DNA from: Durusdinium trenchii
Taxonomy: Eukaryota > Sar > Dinophyceae > Suessiales > Symbiodiniaceae
Direction: 5' to 3'
Length of the DNA: 64,000 nucleotides
NCBI GenBank assembly: GCA_963970005.1
Contig: CAXAMN010001237.1
Span: 283,687 to 347,686, forward strand
The notes beneath the pieces were generated by a model. The model had not been told where the DNA came from. It made no database searches and saw only the letters and a list, made by a program, of their open reading frames with translations. Positions 52,001 through 61,000 of the stretch are shown one piece after another (within the stretch, counting starts at the first letter, position 1; each line of letters starts with the position of its first letter). The position numbers and the translations under genes are program-made.

Positions 52001-55000
52001 GGACGCCCTTTCGTAGTTTGGTTCAGCACATGGTATTGGTCTCCAAGAAGAGTTGCCGGATTGCACGAGCTGCTCAATCCTCTCAGGTTTACTGCGCGGT
52101 GCCATGGCTGCAAACGAGCAGTTTGTTTGAGTGTCAGCTGCTTGAACAGGTGCCACGAGGGCTTTGGAGCCCTTTTGAATATACAAATTCAATGGGTACC
52201 CCCTACCCTCCATTAAGCTTGGAACTGCTGGTACGAAAACAGCGCAGATCGAGGTTCAAAGAAGTTCTTGGAAGATTTGCACTCCCAGTATATAAATTAT
52301 GTACGTATACCAAAAAGATTAGATGCACAGAAGCAACAACAGTCGAACTGAATATCAGGCCGGCTTGTCTGGAACAACATATTAGCATGACTCGAACATT
52401 CGAGACCAGACTTGGCTCCTGCCAGGGCCCACTAGTTCATGGACACACATGGACCTTAGGGGGGCTTCCTAGCGTGTCCAGGCCCTTGGTGTACGGCCGT
52501 TTTCATCCGCCCGCAGATCATGTTGGGCAAATGCGACGCCGTGCACAGCGGAGTGGCCATGGCCTTCGTGGCGGTGGGCATCGTCGGACTGACGGCGCGG
52601 CGCCCTGGGGGGGACCCTGCGGGCGTTGCGCCGTGGACGCAGCGAAGTCGAGTGTTTGCGCGGGTTCGTCTGCGCGGGTAAGTGTTCAGCAGCCGGCAGG
52701 TGCATGGTTTGACGCCTTCCATGAGAAGCAAACATTCCAATTTGAAAGCATCAAGTGTGTTGCTTCATTTAGGTCTCTTAAGAGCATCCATTTTGAGACA
52801 AATCCTTCTTTGCTGCAGGGGGATTTCCAACATGTGGATCATGTGGCCTATTGGATGAGATACTGTATCTTAACTGTGATGAGATGGTCAACTTCCAAAA
52901 CAGTAACAACATTTCCTGCCCTGTGTTGTTTGCTTGCCAAAGGTGAGAAGGAACAGTTTGCCCTCCTGAAAAGATTGACTGACCTGAAGAGAATCCACAA
53001 AGTAACTGGTTTCTAGAGCAAAAGCACCCCGCAGGGTCCGCATTTTGCACTTACATCCGGGAAAATTAACATGGAACCTGACAACCACTGGGTTGTAGAG
53101 GAAAATAGTCTTCCAAAGGTCAATTTTCAGGTTCCATGTTAATCTTCCTGAGTGTACAAAGGTTGGAGTTCTGTGCAGGCACCAACATACGCACGCATGC
53201 GTGAATGTGCCGTGGTATTTTCGTTGGTTTCGTTGTATGTTCGTTAGTCCGTGTTGGTCCCTCATGACTCCAATCTCAGCCAGACTCACCAGGAATCAGC
53301 CAGTTTTTTTTGGGGGGGTCACTAATGGCAAGCTCTCTTGGGGTCACTACAGTACGTTGCCTGCCATTGGTGACTCTACATCCATGGCTTTTGAAGATCA
53401 AAGGAACGGCTCGAAGGACCCCGACCGTCCTGCCTCGCTTCTGGAAATACCGCCGATCGGCTCGGCCGCTGGGCCGCTGGGCCGCTGGGCCGCTTCCGGG
53501 GTCGGGCCATACCTATCGCCGCAGTCGCTTCGAATGGATGGCAGGTGGCCTCGACCTTGGGCCTGATGGGCTACTTCGGTGTGCCCAACGGCCCGTCGAC
53601 CGCAGAGACACGAGTCATCTTCGCGGTCATGGGGAGGGCGTCGTGGCCGGGGGGCATCGCGGGTCCTGGGTCCACCCGGCTGGGGGAAAGAGGCTTAAAG
53701 AGGCTTGGTGCATCGGGGTTTGGAGGCCCAAGTGCGGGAGGTTCCAAGCGATCAGGAGGAACTTGAGAGAAGGACCAAGTCGGAGCCACGTCCGGTGCCG
53801 AGGTGAACCCGAGGGTTCACCTCAGCCAGTGGATTTTCCAGGTTGGTGAGTTTGGATGATGCAACCGTGACTCATCAGGCCCTTTTTCAGCTGAGACGAT
53901 GAACAAATATGGTTAAAAAACATTAAAACACAATTAATTACCATCTGTCATGACATATACCCATTTGGATCCATTTTGGGACCTCCCTTTTTGGTTCAAA
54001 GGGAGCCGGTAAACCCGGTTTTTGCCGCATCTCATGTTCACCAGCCCGACCGACTTTCCAAGGCAACTTGAACAACAACCTCTACTTCTTGCTCTTGGGC
54101 CTGGGGGTGGATGATGCCTTCGTTCTGACCTCTGAGTATTTGACTCACAAGAGAGCATGCAAGGCAGCATGTTCGAGTGAAAACCGTGGTGGGTGTGCAC
54201 AGCTTGGTGAAACTGGGACGTGAAGAACGGGACGGGGTGCGGAAGATGGAGGGTATAGGGGAACATCCCACTCACGACTGGCGTCTCAAGCACCCCCCAA
54301 AACGAGCAATGTGACTCCTGGATCTAGCTTGATCTTTTCTTGTGTTGGTGATGTGAGAAATGCTATTTCGGTTTGCGGTTGAGGATAGGGAACAGGATCG
54401 AGGATCTATATAGCATTATATAGCCTACCACAGAATCTACAGATCTATATAAGACATTCTAAGCCCGTCTGAGATGCGACGAGGGGTAAACTTGCATTTC
54501 AAGCCCAAAAACCGAACGAGCCGGGAGCCCAGTGTATGTCCAACACTCACGCAGACCAAACAAAGGCTTGGTACGCATCGATCATGAACATCACTCACAT
54601 TACAATACACTACAAACCCATCGGTAGTGAGGCAACGGTAGCTTGTAATGGTCCGCACAGGTTTTGCCACCCCACCCCAAATCCCTTCAGAATATGTACC
54701 TCAGAGACCCTCAAGAATTCTTGCCTGAAACTTGCGATCCTGTATTCTTGCCAGTTCTTACCTGATTCTGCCAGCATGTCCCAGTCCACAAGTTCAATTA
54801 GTGTATTAGGCCGCACCAGAAGGCAAACAGGAGCAAGAAGCTACAAGGGCATCGCTACTATAGGCACCAAGGGCCTCGCTACCTTCCAAACACGCCAGGG
54901 CGAAGTCTCTGTGCCGGAGATCATCGCCCAGACGGCGCGCACCGGCGGCATCTCGGTGGGGGCGCCCAGCAGACACGAACACATCGGACCTGGACCCAGC

Positions 55001-58000
55001 ATTGGACCTATCATTGACACCTCATTGGACCCAGAATTGACCCCCAAAACTCCTGACATCATTGACCCCTTTTCAACCCTTATATATATATATATAGGAT
55101 CAATATGATTATACATATATATATATATAGCTATACACATATCGGATGCCCATGGAGTGTTTGGGGAAGGGCAAGTCCGGCACCTATAGTGGGGATCTCA
55201 CTTGAATGATCTCTCCTTTTTTTCTTCATCCTTTGGGTCGACCTGGTGTCCGACACCCGTTTCATTCGGCGCTGAACCTCGCGACACACGCGACACACGC
55301 GGCACGACCGGGGCCTCGCTCGCTCGTGGGGGGACGCGGAGGTGCTGATCACCTCGGCGACGGACGCCTTGGCCTTCCTGGTGGGTGCCACGACGATCCT
55401 CCCGGCGCTCAGCTGGTTCTGCACCTACGCAGGCACATGCGGACGATTGGTGCAGGGGTTGGTGCGGTGGAGGTGGGTGGGGCAGCAGCTTTCTGCTGGT
55501 GAAACCTGCGACTTGGCAACAGATGGGGAAGCCTTGCAGAAACAGCACAGTCACGGGTCAAGTGGCTGGGGGGAGTCTGTACGGGGCGATGGAGGGGTTT
55601 GAGAACCTGTCTGGGAGCCGGACAGGCCGGCCGTAGGCCTGGCCAGCACGGTTGGAGGGTGTGTGGATCTTGCCCACCCACAAGAGCATGGTCGGGAGAG
55701 AGATGGACAGAGTAAGTGGAATATGAAGCAAGAAAGCTGCGCAGTTACATGCTTTTCCCTTCTTGATGGGCAGAGGGTTAGTTCATGTTAGTTCAATTGC
55801 ACATAATTCTGGCCACTGTGTGACTAGACTGGACTCTATAGACTATACATCAGCATGATCCCTTTTTATGATATTAGTTGGTTCTGTTGCCAACACCAAA
55901 TGAGACCTGATTGGACTGAGTTCACCGCGTGGAAAACCCTGGTCCAGAGGTGTCTCCATCGTGCTTTGCTACACCTTCCAGCTGACCGTGTTCTTGCCGT
56001 GCTTGGCCTTGAATGCCAAACGTGCGCCACCGCGGGGGTTCAAGCAGTTCAGAAGATTTTATTCACCACTCAACCAAGATCATTAAAAATAGACAAAATT
56101 AGTATGCGAAAGGGTCGATTAATCCTGATTCATCCTAGAACCGTACCGCTTTGCATTATGGATGTTCAAGCATTATACCTGGGAAGAGACCCACATGGAA
56201 GCTGAAAATGAACTGGAAGACGATGTCCGCAACCCAGTGGTTTTCAGGTTCCATTTTTGTCTCTTAATCCAGGGCGTCCTGTTTTTTCCCCAACAGCTCA
56301 CACTCGCTCATGCGAAATCGTTGAAGGGCTGCTGCCAGAACTGACCCCTTTGGCTTCTGGGTCGGACTGGTGGTTTTGGTTTGGTGTTCCTGACCATAAA
56401 GGGGATTCACCACTACAAACCGTAACGCCCAAAAGGACCAATAGGAGGAGAAAGAATGGCTCAACCGACACCGCTGAAAAAGCAATTGCTCCGCAGAATC
56501 TACTACTGGTATGTTGATCGTTAACAAGTCGTCTGTGGCAGGTACTCAGGCCAGTCGCTTGGATTGCTGCTGTTGCTTCAAGGTCAAAGAGCGAGACACT
56601 TGCGCAACGCCTTTATTTGGGAGGGATGGGGAGGGGGTGCCCAAAAGGATTCTCCTCCGTGTTGCTTCTTTAATGTTTGCATCATGTGAGGTGTTCAAAC
56701 TGGGGTGCGGAGTTGATCAGATCAGATTTGATCAGTTGTCCAGTACTTTGTCCAGTTTGCTCTCCGACTCAAACATTGAAAAAAGGAGAACCCTTGCTGC
56801 CCCTGCTTTGTAGAGGAACATTGTTTTCCCATTGGCAATTATCCGCCTCCATCTTCGTCGACATTTGCGGGGAGCGGGGACTCCTCTTATGTCTTGTGCG
56901 CGAACCTGGTCACAGTAGCAGGTGATCCATCACGGGCAGGGGTTAACGGGTGCTTCGACGATATCTTGGAAGTGTTGCACACAGACAAACGAATCATGGC
57001 CATGTGCCAACTCCTTCAACACAACTCATTCTTGCTTCGGGGTTCTAGTCAACTCAGGAGCACGGAATTTCACGGCTCAGACCCCCCCCCAATTGTTCAA
57101 CAATCGGACATGTCTTTTTGGCGCATTTGGTCTGTGTACATGGCTTGGACGGTGGTTTTGACCCCCCCCCCCCCGAGTTCCCGTCCACCCAGGAACTCGA
57201 GGATCCCCAGGGATGCTGTTGCTGTTGCCTGCCCCAGAAGGCTCCGGGGCGTCGGCCGACGGCGCGTGTCGGTTGGGAAAACCATGGAAAACCGGTGGGG
57301 TTCGTGAGCCCTTCGGAACCAGGGTGAAGGGCGGTGTAAGACTGTGGACGCTAGCTTGAAGAGCCATGAAACATGGAGTGCAACTACAACCGCGAAGTCT
57401 CGGATGCGGAGAGTCGTTGAGGGTGGGAAGATGTGTTCGGAAGATGTGGGGCGGTTGGAGATCCTTTTTGTCCTGGTCAGCCAGAATGCTTACCTCGGAA
57501 CTGACACAGCCCGGAAGACCTCTCTAGCAGCATCAACCCTTGTAGCCTCTCTGCGCCGGCAGAAAGGCGATGATGTTCGGAAGGCTGTTTGGTTTTTCGG
57601 TCTCAGGATGGTTCAGGATCCAGGTCTTCAGCCAGCTGTCCTGGAAACACCTCCTTCAGCCAAGTCCTTGTCGTGTTCGGGTCCTCACCTCCCGCGTTCC
57701 GCACGTGGAAAACCATCGATGTTCGTCGTGGTCCAAAGCGCAACGATCCGGTTCCAACGAGGCCGGGCTTGCTGCCTGACACTCCAGAAACCCACAGAAA
57801 GAAACCCACACAGAATACACAGCGAGACGTTCGTTTTTGGCATCCATTGGCAGCAATGATTCAATTTTTCGAAGATATTTCAACTATAATATAACGTATA
57901 CCGTATTTCACACATACCCAAACAATCCCACACACACACACTCTGGGTTGTACATGCATTTTCTCACATGTTGTGCATGTTAGACAGCCACCTTTTGTTT

Positions 58001-61000
58001 GTTTGCTCACTATGCAAACACTATGCAAGACGTCAATGATTTGGAATCGGAAGCTCTAAAGGCAAACCGAGATTTGTACAATAGTAAGTGAATGTTATGT
58101 TAAATGATCCGTTCTCATCGGGGGGATAGAGTAATCTATGATCCGCACGGGCGTTCACCCGTGAGTGAGAGTGTTTCTGGAACGCTTCTCGCACGATGAC
58201 GAGGCCTTCAAGGGCGGATTGATCAAGAAAGGCTCGGGGTTTCGGGAGAGAAAGCCAATGACTCTTTGGAGAAGTTCGGTGGAGATGGCCGAACCAGCGG
58301 CTTAAGCTCGGACGAAGCCAGGTGGAGTGGGTTTCAGAGGTTCGATGGCACTGGCACCCCTACATTGTTTTTTACTGTAGATGGGGGTCCGTGAAAACCA
58401 CCAAACTTGGGGATTGTGCCATCGAACCTCTGAAACCACTGTAATAAACGACTATAGGCCTATATAGGACGAATCAGTTCCTATGCATCAGCTGGGTGTG
58501 GCTTTGTGGGGGTACCATGACCGGATACTATGGATGCCTATCTAAGACTTCCGAATGCATGCCAGTTCCATTGAGTGTTTGGGGCTACGGGCTCAAATGG
58601 CAACCCTTTCTTTGAGAAGGAGATGGACAGAGTGAGACTCCTGAATTTACGCAAACGACTTGTTCCCAGCAGTTCCCAGCAGTATTCCCAAGCGCTTTCT
58701 CTGGAGCTTCGAGGGGCCGGATGTCCGGATGTCCCGCCACCGAACTCGACGGTGCTCACGGTTCGGAGAACTCGACGGTATGTCCCACGGTGAAGGCCGT
58801 CCCAGGCCGTCCCGGTTCGGTGCTCCAAAAGCAGCGAACGATCCCAGGACATGGGCCAAACCCATCGGCCAAACACCCACCCTTCGTTTGGTTTCGAGTC
58901 CACTCGCCACTCTTCGATGCTAAGGCTTATAGACATTAAAATGTACATGAATGGAGGACGTTTCGACTCAAAAGCGTGATTACCCAAACTCTTTTGGAAA
59001 AGGACTGGTTTTCATGGCTATATGAACACCTATATTCACGATACTCACAGTCCCTGCTGTCCAGACACCCCACGCAAGGAATATTACACAAGAAACAAAG
59101 CACATGCATTCAACCACTCCCAGCTGATCAGGGTGTATACGTACATATACGAACATACATATTGTATACATATTATATATATTATATAACTATACATAAT
59201 TACTGATACTGTAGATGCCACTCCCAAAGAAAGTTTTTCCCTAGACCCTCCAGTCCTGCCCCAGTCCCACCGAACCGAAAAGAAGGTATGACTTGGTACG
59301 CCTGGAGCCCTAGGAGTTGGATTAGTTACATACATGTTCACCCGGCCCATTGATTATATATTATATAATCTCCATTTATGGCCCATCCATGTAGGTAACT
59401 GGATTTTTAGTCCCATGGATGGTCTGTCTTTTCTTTTTTCCAGCCTTTCCAAACCCTCGCGAACCACCGCGACACCTCCACCACCTCACGCTTCCGTCGA
59501 AGGCCTCCGGACCTTCACAGAGCAAACGACCAAGCCGCTGGGCCAGGCCGGGCGCTAAGCTCTGGTGAGCGCTGAGCTCCAGTGGAATCCTTTGAAGGAA
59601 CTAACTATATGTGAATTAGTTGGAGGGTATAAGAGAAGTGATTCAAGGGAATGTATTACTAGGGAATGTATTATCATTGCGGTGAAGACATGGGTAGCAT
59701 GGCCCTGCATTTTTTGAGACTTGAAGACGATGCGTTCTGCCACATGTTCGAAAGCGTTCTGCCACATCCATGTTAGAATTTGGGGCCATAGGTCTTCACA
59801 GTTGTGAGGAAGTTTCGAGGTCCGGGTGTACTCCGAGGCATCCCATGCCGCATGCGTATCCAGAGCGTTTAGCCCCAGGCCCGTCCCATTCAGGTGCAAC
59901 GCCCGCTCAGCAGTTGGCGCCCACATGTGCTGAAAGGTTCAACGCTGCCTATGCCAAATGCTTGGGAGGACAGACCTCCTACTTGATGATTTTGGTGACG
60001 GACACCCAAAAGGCGTATTGTGCTTACACAGGTGGTTGGGCGATGACAAGTGAGAATTATCCCAATCACACTGCATGCTTCGCAAGCCCTGGTTAGAGTG
60101 AAGCTCTTTTCTATGACTCTAGCTACAAGAGCTTGGTGAATTGGGAGAAGACCACCATCGTCACAGGAGTTGAACAAGATTACACGAGCTTATCTTGCAC
60201 ATCAAGAGGCGACGCACCCTGCAAGTCGACGGTGCAATTGCCACAACGGCAACTGACAAAGGGGTCGAGCTATGGCAAGATGTTCCTGCACGTGGCGAGT
60301 ATTCCTTCCGCTGGAGCCCTTCAGAGCGGCCACGGTTTGCAGCCATGGCCGATGAGGATTGGAGCAAAAGTCCTCAGACCCCTTGCGAGTTCTCATGGCA
60401 GCTTCCGCTGATGAAGGACACAGTGGAGTCCATTCGATTCAAGAATCACCATTTTGGCAAATCGAAGATCCACGAAATTGTGAAACTTTGTTGGGCCAAT
60501 GTGTTGAAAAGATGCCAGGGGGGCAAATGTGGTGAGCATCAACATCACAAACAGTCGACCTTGGCCAAAGGCAATTGCTGGAGCACCGGACAAAATCCGC
60601 GGCAAACTTGTTGGGACTGGCATCGTTCAGTGCCATTTGGAAATGGATAGAAGTCGCATCTTGGACCTAAAGATGTCTTTAGAGTACATCGGGGTGATTA
60701 TCAAGATCCCGAGTGAACAGAAGATATACGCCATGTATGTGAAGAACAATCTGTGCCCCAGCAGCAGCAACGGCCTCGCCGCAGAGGTGCCCTGTGACGA
60801 TGACACCTCTGTGCAATACCAAGCAGAGCATTTCCCGGTCGAAGGCCTCAGCGGATCCTGCCAAAAGGATCACGACGACTATTGGATGGCTTTTGGAAAC
60901 GGAGAAGTGACCATTTGCTTCCCAGGTGTCGCCTGCTTTTCGTGGCCCAAAGTGTGCTCCTGTCCTTTTTGAGTTTTTCCTTTTGTGTCGCCCGCGCGGC

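Noticed and set aside
52018..53016. 332-codon open frame on the + strand
   Set aside because: It crosses exon B19 in the wrong frame and reads through intron sequence and a MITE-like element; no motif recognised.
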